Of a DNA stretch of 41,478 nt, positions 24,391 through 32,486 are shown piece by piece. The notes beneath the pieces are model-generated. The model saw only the letters and a program-made list of their open reading frames with translations, made no database searches and was not told the origin of the DNA. This DNA comes from an uncultured Anaerostipes sp. (GTDB lineage Bacteria; Bacillota; Clostridia; Lachnospirales; Lachnospiraceae). The stretch lies in the NCBI GenBank assembly GCA_900756035.1, contig CAAEIR010000200.1, forward strand, positions 1-41,478, read 5' to 3'. A program made the translations under genes and the position numbers. Position 1 is the first letter of the stretch. Each line of letters starts with the position of its first letter.

Positions 24391-25362
24391 ATGAATTATA
24401 GTATTGTAAAACCGGTGTTGATAGCTTTCTTTGTCAGCGTGATTTTAAGTCCAATGATGATCAGATATCTTCATAAATTAAAATTCGGTCAGTTCATCCG
24501 GGGCGAGGGTCCTGAATCACATTTGAAAAAATCAGGAACGCCCACTATGGGAGGACTGATCATTTTACTTGGAATTATAGTTGCTTCTCTGTTCTATGTC
24601 AGAGAATATCCGGCAGTTATTCCGATTCTATTTGTGACTTTGGGGTTTGGGTTCATTGGATTTATTGATGATTACATTAAAGTAGTCATGAAAAGAAATC
24701 TGGGACTTCGGGCATGGCAGAAGATGTTCGGTCAGATTTTGGTGACAGGAATTTTTGCTTATTATTTAATTAATTATACAGAGACAGGAACTTCCATGTT
24801 GATTCCATTTACTCACGGAACTTATTTAAATCTCGGGTCCTTTTTTGTACCTGCGATTTTTGTAATTCTGCTTGGCACAGTCAATGGTGCAAATTTTACT
24901 GATGGGCTGGACGGACTGGCCTCCAGCGTTACAGTTTTGATTGCAACTTTTTTTACCGTAGCAGCGGTAGGAATGGGAATTTCCGGGAATGATCCGGGAA
25001 TCTGGCCGATTTCCTGTGCAACGGTGGGATCATTATTGGGATTTTTAGTATTTAATGTGTATCCGGCAAGAGTATTTATGGGAGATACAGGATCACTTGC
25101 GCTTGGCGGCTTTGTAGCCGCCACAGCAGTGATGCTGCATTTGCCGTTATTTATTCCGATTGTCGCATTTATTTATATGATAGAAGTCATATCTGTTATG
25201 CTTCAAGTCGGATATTTTAAAGCTACCAGAGGAAAAAGATTATTTAAAATGGCGCCGATTCATCATCATTTTGAGTTGTCCGGATGGCCGGAGACAAAGG
25301 TTGTAGCGATCTTTGCAATTATCACTGCAGTCTGTTGTCTGATTGGTCTGGTTGCCATTTAG
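24391..25362 (+). CDS. mraY: Phospho-MurNAc-pentapeptide transferase
   Basis: MraY attaches UDP-MurNAc-pentapeptide to undecaprenyl phosphate, making lipid I at the inner face of the membrane. The 323-residue protein has about ten membrane helices. It shows the family motifs GTPTMGGL (near 50), FIDDYIKV with the metal-binding aspartates, NGANFTDGLDGLA and the late PIHHHFE loop. GAGGTGG lies 4 nt before the ATG. It sits between the second PBP gene and murD in the same operon. Confidence 0.96.
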   Translation: MNYSIVKPVLIAFFVSVILSPMMIRYLHKLKFGQFIRGEGPESHLKKSGTPTMGGLIILLGIIVASLFYVREYPAVIPILFVTLGFGFIGFIDDYIKVVMKRNLGLRAWQKMFGQILVTGIFAYYLINYTETGTSMLIPFTHGTYLNLGSFFVPAIFVILLGTVNGANFTDGLDGLASSVTVLIATFFTVAAVGMGISGNDPGIWPISCATVGSLLGFLVFNVYPARVFMGDTGSLALGGFVAATAVMLHLPLFIPIVAFIYMIEVISVMLQVGYFKATRGKRLFKMAPIHHHFELSGWPETKVVAIFAIITAVCCLIGLVAI

Positions 25363-25380
25363 TAAGGAGAAAAAACAATC

Positions 25381-26742
25381 ATGTGGAAAGATAAAAAATT
25401 TTTAGTGGCAGGAGCAGGAAAAAGTGGAATAGGTTCTGCAAATCTTCTATTGAAGTCAGGGGCACAAGTAAGTCTCTATGACGGAAATAAAGAAGTAGAT
25501 CCTCAGTCCGTATTTCAGAAATTATATGAAAATACGGAGATTCCTTTGATTCTCGGAGAATTTACAGAAGAAAATGCAGAAAATTTTGATCTTCTGGTTT
25601 TAAGTCCCGGAATTTCAGTCAATGCAGAAATTTCGCAAATATTTAAAAATCAGGGAAAACCTGTATGGAGTGAGATTGAGCTGGCTTACCAAGTATCAAA
25701 AGGAAAGATTGCTGCAATTACCGGAACTAACGGAAAGACGACAACAACAGCTCTTACAGGAGAGATTATTAAGGGATACACTGACAGTAGTTTTGTTGTG
25801 GGAAATATCGGGATACCGTATACCAGTGTGGCGCTGGATACAAAAGAGAACAGTATGATTACCGCGGAAATCAGCAGTTTTCAGTTGGAAACCATTGTGG
25901 ATTTCTGTCCGGATGTCTGTGCAGTTTTAAATATTACACCGGATCATCTGGACCGCCACGGTACGGTTGAAAACTATGCAAAAACCAAGGAATCCATTGG
26001 AAAGAACCAGACCGGGGATCAGGTGATGGTGTTAAATTATGAAGATGATACTACAAGGAAGATGGCGGAGCGCGCAAAGGGAAAAGTCATATTTTTCAGC
26101 CTGCATCATAAAATAAAGGATGGAGTATCATTGTGTGGAGATACGTTTTTGATTGAAGAAAATGGGGAACAGATACAGGTATGTACACTTTCTGATATTC
26201 ATCTTCTCGGGGACCATAATTATGAAAATATTCTGGCGGCAATTGCAGTTACCTATGCAATGGGAGTGCCGGTATCCTATATTAAGAAAGGAATCAAACG
26301 TTTTCATGGAGTTGCCCATCGAATTGAATATGTAGATACGGTCAGAGGAGTGGCTTACTACAATGATTCGAAGGGAACTAATCCGGATGCGGCAATTAAA
26401 GGAATTCGAGCGATGAATCGTCCAACTTGGCTGATTGGTGGGGGGTATGATAAGAAATCTACTTATGATGAGTGGATAGAAGCGTTTGACGGTAAAGTAA
26501 AAGAATTGATTCTGATGGGCGTAACAGCGCCGAAAATTGCCGAAACAGCAAGAAAACTTGGATTTGAACAGATTGTATTTGTAGATTCTATGGAAGAAGC
26601 AGTGAAATATGCTGCCAGTCATGCAAAAGATGGAGATGCTGTTTTGTTATCTCCGGCATGTGCAAGCTGGGGCATGTTTACAAATTATGAAGTTCGCGGT
26701 GATATCTTTAAAGAGTGTGTGAAAAAATTAAAGGAGCTGTAA
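25381..26742 (+). CDS. murD: UDP-N-acetylmuramoyl-L-alanine:D-glutamate ligase
   Basis: MurD adds D-glutamate to UDP-MurNAc-L-Ala in the cytoplasm using ATP. The 453-residue protein has the N-terminal UDP-binding domain (VAGAGKSGIGSANLL), the ATP loop ITGTNGKTTTT near 115-125, the central LNITPDHLDRHG motif, and the C-terminal Mur ligase domain with YNDSKGTNPDA and SPACASWGMF. Length is standard. The other Mur ligases (murC, murE, murF) are not in this cluster. ftsW starts 3 nt after its stop. Confidence 0.96.
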   Translation: MWKDKKFLVAGAGKSGIGSANLLLKSGAQVSLYDGNKEVDPQSVFQKLYENTEIPLILGEFTEENAENFDLLVLSPGISVNAEISQIFKNQGKPVWSEIELAYQVSKGKIAAITGTNGKTTTTALTGEIIKGYTDSSFVVGNIGIPYTSVALDTKENSMITAEISSFQLETIVDFCPDVCAVLNITPDHLDRHGTVENYAKTKESIGKNQTGDQVMVLNYEDDTTRKMAERAKGKVIFFSLHHKIKDGVSLCGDTFLIEENGEQIQVCTLSDIHLLGDHNYENILAAIAVTYAMGVPVSYIKKGIKRFHGVAHRIEYVDTVRGVAYYNDSKGTNPDAAIKGIRAMNRPTWLIGGGYDKKSTYDEWIEAFDGKVKELILMGVTAPKIAETARKLGFEQIVFVDSMEEAVKYAASHAKDGDAVLLSPACASWGMFTNYEVRGDIFKECVKKLKEL

Positions 26743-26745
26743 GAA

Positions 26746-27864
26746 GTGGCAAATCGTATCAAAGAAAAATATATGGCGAACAAAAGGTATTTTGATTATC
26801 CAATGTTGTTTCTTGTGATATTTCTGATATGTTTTGGTATGGTCATGATTTTCAGCACAAGTTCATACAAAAGTACAGTAACTTACGGAAATCCTTATCA
26901 CTGGCTGATACGTCAGGGAGTTGCGGTGGCACTTGGAGCGATCCTTATGTTTCTGATTTGTAAATTTTTTGACTATCGTCTTTTGAAAAATAAACTGGTT
27001 GCCAATATCTGTTACGGAAGCAGTATTGCGATGCTGATGCTTGTATTAGCTCTAGGTGCCGCCAAGAAGGGGGCTGTACGATGGATCACGATTGGAGGTG
27101 TCCAATTTCAGCCATCGGAGTTTGCAAAGATTTTGCTGGTAATTTATCTGGCATATCGTTTGTCTGAAAATGCTCATAGAATCAGAACTTTTAAAAATAC
27201 CATTGCCGTAATGGTTCCGTGTATTCCGATTGTCGGACTGGTTGTGACTCAGAATCTGAGTACTGCGCTGGTTCTTTGCGCCATGATTGGTGTTATGGTG
27301 TTTGTGGTAAGTCCCAAAACAAAAGAACTGATTGGAATGGCCGGCGGGGCTGTAGGTGTTTTGGTTGTGTATCTTGCCACTGCAAACAGTTATCGAAATG
27401 AACGACTTCAAATCTGGCTGCATCCCGAAAGCCATGAAAAAGGATTTCAGACGATTCAGGCATTGTATGCCATTGGTTCCGGGGGGATCTTTGGAAAGGG
27501 ACTGGGACAGAGCATGCAGAAAATGGGATTTATTCCGGAGTCACATAATGATATGATTTTTTCAATTATATGTGAAGAATTGGGACTGTTTGGGGCTGTC
27601 TGTCTGATTCTCGTATTTGTGGCATTAATTTGGAGAATGCTGTTGATTGCCATGAATGCTGAAGATTTGTTTGGAGCGCTGATTGTAATTGGATTTTTGA
27701 CACATATTGGTGTACAGGTGTTTATTAATATCGCGGTCGTAACCAATACAATTCCGCCAACCGGAATTCCTCTTCCGTTTATTAGTTACGGAGGAAGTTC
27801 TATTTTGGTTATTATGGCGGAGATGGGAATTACACTGTCGATTTCCAAGAGAATTCGTTTATAA
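26746..27864 (+). CDS. ftsW: SEDS-family peptidoglycan glycosyltransferase FtsW/SpoVE
   Basis: SEDS proteins polymerise lipid II and work in a complex with a class B PBP. The 372-residue protein has about ten membrane helices. Signatures include GAVRWITIGGVQFQPSEFAK (near 106-125), SHNDMIFSIICEELG (near 264) and the final TGIPLPFISYGGSS (near 338-351). It starts with GTG at 26746, with AGGAG 10 nt upstream inside the murD end. With only one SEDS gene and two PBP genes here, its partner is not obvious. FtsW and SpoVE cannot be separated from sequence alone. Confidence 0.92.
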   Translation: MANRIKEKYMANKRYFDYPMLFLVIFLICFGMVMIFSTSSYKSTVTYGNPYHWLIRQGVAVALGAILMFLICKFFDYRLLKNKLVANICYGSSIAMLMLVLALGAAKKGAVRWITIGGVQFQPSEFAKILLVIYLAYRLSENAHRIRTFKNTIAVMVPCIPIVGLVVTQNLSTALVLCAMIGVMVFVVSPKTKELIGMAGGAVGVLVVYLATANSYRNERLQIWLHPESHEKGFQTIQALYAIGSGGIFGKGLGQSMQKMGFIPESHNDMIFSIICEELGLFGAVCLILVFVALIWRMLLIAMNAEDLFGALIVIGFLTHIGVQVFINIAVVTNTIPPTGIPLPFISYGGSSILVIMAEMGITLSISKRIRL

Positions 27865-27880
27865 AATGACAGGGGGTATC

Positions 27881-28660
27881 ATGGAAGAACATAAAGAAGA
27901 TAAAGTCATTGCGATGAAGACACATAAAAAACAGAAAAAGTTATCCGCAATTCCATTCAAAAAGATTTTGCTGGGGATTGTGGCATGTCTTATACTTGCT
28001 GTGGTCATCATTGCAGGAACCTTCCAGATAAAGGAAATTAAAATTGATGGATTGGATTCTTATACAGAGGCAGAAGTGAAGAAAGCAGTTATTGAAAAAG
28101 GGTATGTGGATAATTCTGTTGCGTACTATATCAAATGTAAGCTGTCACAGCCGGAGCTGCTCCCATTTATTGAATCTATGAGTGTAGAATTGGAAAGTCC
28201 AAATAAAATTTGTATTCATGTGAAAGAGAAAAAACGGGCCGGGTGTTTAGAATACAATGGACGATATGTCTATTTTGATAAAAATGGGTATGCATTGGAA
28301 AGTTATCAGAAAAAATACGATGATGTTCCGTTGGTGACGGGACTAAAATATGACGAACTTGTGATGCAGGAAAAAATTCCGGTGGAAAAAAAGGAGATTT
28401 TTACATATTTGCTGGAACTTACAATGACCATTGATAAATATCAGCTTCCAATCGATCAGATTCATATTAAAAGTGATGGAAATGCCCTGTTGATGAGCGG
28501 GGATCTGACAGTAGATCTCTACAATCGAAAGGATATTGATATAAAGATTCCGGAACTTTCCGGAATTTTGAAAAAGTTAAAGGGAAAAAGTGGAACTATT
28601 GACATGAAATACTTTGATGAAGACCAGAAAATTACTCTGTTTCGACCAAAAAAGAGTTGA
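27881..28660 (+). CDS. divIB: Cell division protein DivIB/FtsQ
   Basis: This 259-residue bitopic protein has a basic cytoplasmic N-terminus, a membrane helix at about 30-50 (ILLGIVACLILAVVIIAG) and an extracellular POTRA-like domain starting IKEIKIDGLDSYTEAEV. A beta domain follows. DivIB with FtsL and DivIC forms the septal regulatory complex. The ATG at 27881 is preferred, with AGGGGG 4-5 nt upstream; the ATG five codons earlier has no site. It lies between ftsW and ftsZ, the usual position for this weakly conserved family. Confidence 0.88.
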   Translation: MEEHKEDKVIAMKTHKKQKKLSAIPFKKILLGIVACLILAVVIIAGTFQIKEIKIDGLDSYTEAEVKKAVIEKGYVDNSVAYYIKCKLSQPELLPFIESMSVELESPNKICIHVKEKKRAGCLEYNGRYVYFDKNGYALESYQKKYDDVPLVTGLKYDELVMQEKIPVEKKEIFTYLLELTMTIDKYQLPIDQIHIKSDGNALLMSGDLTVDLYNRKDIDIKIPELSGILKKLKGKSGTIDMKYFDEDQKITLFRPKKS

Positions 28661-28711
28661 AAAAAAGGAATAAAAAAGGTATCATTAGGTTAGTGTACAG
28701 AATTTAAGGGT

Positions 28712-28727
28712 TGTCATTGGGATGACA
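28712..28727 (+). promoter_or_regulatory. Small hairpin in front of the ftsZ ribosome binding site
   Basis: TGTCAT-TGGG-ATGACA forms a 6-bp hairpin 4 nt before the AGGAGGA of ftsZ. It could shape translation initiation or mark an RNA processing site. No promoter was clearly recognised in this 82-bp gap. Confidence 0.35.
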
Positions 28728-28742
28728 TGAAGGAGGAGCAAC

Positions 28743-29888
28743 GTGGTTGAGATTATGCCTAGTGTAGAGAATACACAAGCTAGAATTTTAGTGATAGGAG
28801 TCGGGGGAGCAGGAAATAATGCTGTAAACCGTATGGTAGATGAGAACGTACAGGGTGTAGAACTCGTGGGCGTTAATACAGATAGACAGGCTTTATCCTT
28901 GTGTAAAGCCACAACAAAGATTCAAATTGGAGAAAAGCTTACAAAAGGACTTGGTGCCGGGGCTAAGCCGGAGATCGGTGAAGCTGCGGTAGAAGAGAAC
29001 CGTGAAGAGATTACTGAACTGGTACAGGGATCCGATATGGTATTTGTAACTTGCGGAATGGGAGGAGGAACCGGAACCGGTGCTGCTCCGATTATTGCAG
29101 AGATTGCAAAGGCACTTGGGATTTTGACTGTGGGAGTCGTAACCAAACCATTTTCTTTTGAGGGAAAACCTCGTATGAACAACGCAATGTCAGGCATTGC
29201 CCGCCTTCAGGATCAGGTTGACACAATGATTGTGATTCCAAATGACAAGCTTCTTCAGATTTGTGATAAAAGAACAACAATTCCGGATGCGCTGAAAAAA
29301 GCGGACGAAGTGCTGCAGCAGGGTGTACAGGGAATTACAGATATGATTTATAATCCGGGATTGATTAATGTCGACTTTGCGGATATTCAGACAGTTATGC
29401 GCGATAAGGGAATTGCACATATCGGAATGGGAATCGCAGACGAAGAGTTAGAGGCAATCAAGACTGCTATGGAGAGTCCGCTGCTTGAGACAACTGTTGC
29501 AGGAGCAACAGATGTTATCGTAAACTTTGCGGGAGCAGTTGGTATGTTAGAAGCACAGCAGGCTGTGGAATATTTGAAAGATGAAGCAGGAGACGATGTA
29601 AACGTAATCTTCGGTACTGTGAATGCGGACTTTGGAGATCAGATCAGCGCTACTATTATTGCAACAGGTATCAAGTCATCAGACGCTGCAGGTAACGTGA
29701 GGACAGGATTTACCAAAAAAGCAGCTCCGACACCGGCATTTTCCGGACAGCCGATCCATAATGGAAAGGTTATGAAGGAGCAGCAGCCGGAGCCGGAAAC
29801 AGTAACCGAAACTGTAGATCATATGGTTGAGGAAGAGGATCAGAAGATTACGATTCCGGAATTTCTGTTAAAGAGCAGAAGAAGATAA
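28743..29888 (+). CDS. ftsZ: Cell division GTPase FtsZ
   Basis: FtsZ polymerises into the Z-ring that recruits the divisome. The 381-residue protein has the GTPase domain with GVGGAGNNAVNRMVD near residue 20, the tubulin signature GGGTGTGAAP near 105, and the T7 loop region NVDFADI. A variable linker (about 320-365) leads to the C-terminal peptide ITIPEFLLKSRRR, which binds partner proteins. The start is GTG, with GGAGG 6 nt upstream; an ATG four codons later is an alternative. It is the last gene of the cluster, and ftsA is absent beside it. Confidence 0.97.
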   Translation: MVEIMPSVENTQARILVIGVGGAGNNAVNRMVDENVQGVELVGVNTDRQALSLCKATTKIQIGEKLTKGLGAGAKPEIGEAAVEENREEITELVQGSDMVFVTCGMGGGTGTGAAPIIAEIAKALGILTVGVVTKPFSFEGKPRMNNAMSGIARLQDQVDTMIVIPNDKLLQICDKRTTIPDALKKADEVLQQGVQGITDMIYNPGLINVDFADIQTVMRDKGIAHIGMGIADEELEAIKTAMESPLLETTVAGATDVIVNFAGAVGMLEAQQAVEYLKDEAGDDVNVIFGTVNADFGDQISATIIATGIKSSDAAGNVRTGFTKKAAPTPAFSGQPIHNGKVMKEQQPEPETVTETVDHMVEEEDQKITIPEFLLKSRRR

Positions 29889-29919
29889 AAGATTATTACA
29901 TAATGAGAACAAGTAACAG

Positions 29920-29955
29920 AACCAACGCAGGAGATTTTTGTGTTGGTTTTGTTTT
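29920..29955 (+). terminator. Terminator of the division cluster after ftsZ
   Basis: AACCAACGCA (29920-29929) pairs with TGTGTTGGTT (29939-29948), including one G-U pair. It is followed by TTGTTTT. Confidence 0.75.
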
Positions 29956-29999
29956 GGTGTTTGATACCAATATAAGCAGTCTTACTGAGGAGAGAAAAA

Positions 30000-30452
30000 T
30001 TGGTGATTAGAGAATATCAGACATTGGACGGTAAAGAATTGAGATAGCTGTTCTATCATACAGTTCACACGGTCAATGCAAAAGATTATACAAAAGAACA
30101 ATTAGATGTATGGGCGGAAAGACAGGCAGATTTAGAACAATGGAATCAGTCATTTCAGGAACATTACAGCATTGTTGCGGTAGAGGGGGATGTGATTGCC
30201 GGATTTGGTGATATTGATAAAAACGGCTATCTTGAACGATTATTTGTCCATGCTGATTTTTTGAGAAAAGGGATTGGGACTGCCATTTGTGATCGCCTGG
30301 AGCAAAAGATCAAGGGTAAAATTTTGACCCACGCATCGATTACGGCAAGACCTTTTTTTGAAGAAAGAGGGTACAAAGTGATAAAAGAGCAGAAAGTAGA
30401 GCGCTCAGGCGTGCTTCTTACGAACTTTGTAATGGAAAAAGAGATCAATTAG
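30000..30452 (+). pseudogene. GNAT acetyltransferase (YafP-like) broken by one in-frame stop
   Basis: Reading from TTG/GTG at 30000-30005 (AGGAGA just upstream) gives an N-terminus in the style of YafP-type GNAT N-acetyltransferases, interrupted by TAG at 30045-30047. The frame then continues without a shift (LFYHTVHTVNAKDYTKEQLD) through the acetyl-CoA site LFVHADFLRKGIGTAICDRL to the natural stop, about 150 codons in all. A single C-to-T change of a CAG codon would explain the stop. An internal ATG at 30192 leaves only the C-terminal 86 residues. The gene is followed by a terminator shared with hydE. Confidence 0.8.
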
Positions 30453-30455
30453 AAG

Positions 30456-30506
30456 AAAACCTTTGTCTCAGATGAGGAGTATTCCCAAATGCGACAAAGG
30501 TTTTTT
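30456..30506. terminator. Bidirectional terminator between the GNAT pseudogene and hydE
   Basis: AAAACCTTTGTC (30456-30467) and GACAAAGGTTTT (30493-30504) form a perfect 12-bp stem, followed by a T-run to 30506. The A-rich 5' flank gives Ts on the opposite strand for hydE. Confidence 0.8.
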
Positions 30507-30514
30507 GCATATTT

Positions 30515-31558
30515 TTATTCTCTGTAATCTCCTCTGCAAAATTCCAGGTGATATCCGATGCTTTCAAGACGCCTGCCAAGACATCCGGCACATTCGGCGG
30601 CCTCGTCTCCGGTGCAGATTTTGTTATCATAGAGAGCGTAGTCTTTGCGCACTGCAACAGGGGAAAGATTAGGCATTACAACATTGGCACCTGCAAGAAT
30701 TCCCTGTTCTCTGCCGTTAGGATCAATGGTTCCCAGAGCTGTGGTGGAAGGCAGCAGCAAATGATGGTTCATCAGGCGGAGAATACTGATTAAAAAGGTG
30801 GTCAGTTCTATGGTTCCCGATGGAAATTCTTTAAATCTGGTGTTATGATGCGGGACAAAAGGTCCGATTCCGACCATTTGAGGGTCTAACTGTTTAATAA
30901 ACAAAAGATCATCGGCAAGATCTTCGATGGTCTGAAACGGTGCGCCAACCATAAATCCTGTTCCTACATGATAGCCGATTTCTTTTAAATCCTGCAAACA
31001 CTGTAATCTGTGATCGAGAGAAAGATTTTGGGGATGCAGTTTTTCATAGAGTGTGTGGGAAGCTGCTTCATGGCGCAGAAGATAGCGGTCTGCTCCCGCA
31101 TCCCACAGCTTCTGGTAACTCTCTCTGGAACGTTCTCCGAGAGAAAGCGTAATGGCACAATCCGGGTATTGACTGCGGATCGCAGATACAATAGCGGTCA
31201 TTCGGTCATCATTAAAATAAGGATCTTCACCACCTTGCAGAACGAAACTGCGGTAACCGAGAGTGTAGCCGTTTTCACAGGCAGATAAAATCTCTTCCGG
31301 TGTCAGGCGATAACGGTTAACATTTTGGTTGCAGCTTTGAATGCCGCAGTAATGGCAGTTGTTTTTACAGTAGTTGGTGAACTCGATCAGTCCCCGGGGG
31401 AAGACACCGGTGCCATAAATTTTCTGAGATTCTTTTCTGGCAAGTTGGGCGAGATATTCAGCCTGCTCTTTGTTCCGATGTCTGAGAAGTTCGATTAGTT
31501 CTTCCCTGGAGAGGGTCTGTTCTTTATATAAACAGTCGATTAATTTCAGTGAATTCAT
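30515..31558 (-). CDS. hydE: [FeFe]-hydrogenase maturase HydE (radical SAM)
   Basis: HydE is a radical SAM enzyme that helps build the dithiolate/diiron subcluster of [FeFe]-hydrogenase. The 347-residue protein has the cluster motif CKNNCHYC (Cys64, Cys68, Cys71) preceded by GVFPRGLIEFTNYC. It also contains the glycine-rich VLQGGEDP, GFMVGAPFQT, and the late LPSTTALGTIDPNGREQG and GANVVMPNLSP segments that separate HydE from BioB and PylB. ATG at 31558 has AGGAGG 9 nt upstream; a longer frame of 42 extra codons lacks a site. hydF, hydG and the hydrogenase are not in the window. Confidence 0.9.
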   Translation of the reverse strand: MNSLKLIDCLYKEQTLSREELIELLRHRNKEQAEYLAQLARKESQKIYGTGVFPRGLIEFTNYCKNNCHYCGIQSCNQNVNRYRLTPEEILSACENGYTLGYRSFVLQGGEDPYFNDDRMTAIVSAIRSQYPDCAITLSLGERSRESYQKLWDAGADRYLLRHEAASHTLYEKLHPQNLSLDHRLQCLQDLKEIGYHVGTGFMVGAPFQTIEDLADDLLFIKQLDPQMVGIGPFVPHHNTRFKEFPSGTIELTTFLISILRLMNHHLLLPSTTALGTIDPNGREQGILAGANVVMPNLSPVAVRKDYALYDNKICTGDEAAECAGCLGRRLESIGYHLEFCRGDYRE

Positions 31559-31728
31559 AATGTAAAACCTCCTAAGTTGTCCTGAAGCGTGTCTGAAAGT
31601 TTTATGCAAACGATAACCCATGTATGCACATTTCTTTATAACACGCTCTAAGAGAAATATATCATATATAGAAGAAAAAGCCAAAGAAATATGTTAAAAT
31701 TAAAAAAACGGTGATGGGAGGTATTTCT

Positions 31729-32361
31729 ATGAGAGAAAATGTAACAGTTTTTGAGCATCCGCTGATCTTGCATAAGATTTCGCTAATTCGAAAAAAAGAG
31801 TGCGGAACGAGGGAATTTCGTACGGTAATCGGGGAAATTGCAACCATGATGGAGTATGAGATCTTAAGAGATTTGGAGACAGAGTTGGTGGAGATTGAGA
31901 CCCCGATGGAGAAAATGCAGGCTCCGATGATAAGAGGAAAGAAGCTGGCGATTGTTCCGATTTTGCGGGCAGGTCTGGGAATGGTGGACGGCATGCTGTC
32001 CATGGTGCCAAGTGCAAAAGTCGGACATGTGGGAATGTATCGGGATGAAGAAACATTAGAACCAAAAGAGTATTACTGTAAACTGCCGGAGGACATTGAT
32101 CAGAGACTGGTTTTAATCGTAGATCCGATGCTTGCAACAGGAGGATCAGCAGATGCTGCGGTAAATTTTGTAAAAGAGCAGGGGGCAAAGCAGATTAAAT
32201 TTGCATCCATTATTGCAGCGCCGGAGGGTGTAGAATTATTATCTGAGAAACATCCGGATATTCAGATCTACTGCGGAAGCATCGACAGGAAGTTAAATGA
32301 TCACGGCTATATTTTGCCGGGGCTTGGAGATGCCGGAGACCGGATTTTTGGAACAAAGTAG
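31729..32361 (+). CDS. upp: Uracil phosphoribosyltransferase
   Basis: Upp salvages uracil with PRPP to form UMP. The 210-residue protein shows the family start VTVFEHPLILHKISLIRKK, IVPILRAGLGMVDG near 80-93, the PRPP loop LIVDPMLATGGSADAA near 128-143 and the uracil-binding end GDAGDRIFGTK. The ATG at 31729 has GGAGG 7 nt upstream; an earlier in-frame GTG overlaps that site. It is divergent from hydE and followed by typA, which has its own promoter. Confidence 0.96.
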   Translation: MRENVTVFEHPLILHKISLIRKKECGTREFRTVIGEIATMMEYEILRDLETELVEIETPMEKMQAPMIRGKKLAIVPILRAGLGMVDGMLSMVPSAKVGHVGMYRDEETLEPKEYYCKLPEDIDQRLVLIVDPMLATGGSADAAVNFVKEQGAKQIKFASIIAAPEGVELLSEKHPDIQIYCGSIDRKLNDHGYILPGLGDAGDRIFGTK

Positions 32362-32381
32362 GGAAAACTGCAATAGAAAAA

Positions 32382-32410
32382 TTGAAACTTTCTTCTCGGT
32401 GTGATAGAAT
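32382..32410 (+). promoter_or_regulatory. Promoter of typA
   Basis: TTGAAA (32382-32387), a 17-bp spacer and TAGAAT (32405-32410). The resulting leader contains the hairpin CCTGCTG...CAGCAGG (32423-32446) about 40 nt before the typA start. Confidence 0.7.
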
Positions 32411-32486
32411 GTAAAAGTTAATCCTGCTGTACTTGCGTGCAGCAGGAATCATTTATGAGATTGAGACAAAAGAAAGAAGGACACAC

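Noticed and set aside
26128..26622. 164-codon minus-strand frame in murD
   Set aside because: Antisense shadow of a conserved ligase domain.
30192..30452. Annotating the GNAT fragment as an intact 86-residue protein
   Set aside because: The upstream 64 codons are clearly homologous in-frame and preceded by a ribosome binding site, so the short frame is the remnant of a broken gene.
31727..32188. 153-codon minus-strand frame in upp
   Set aside because: Proline- and leucine-rich antisense translation of a well-supported gene.
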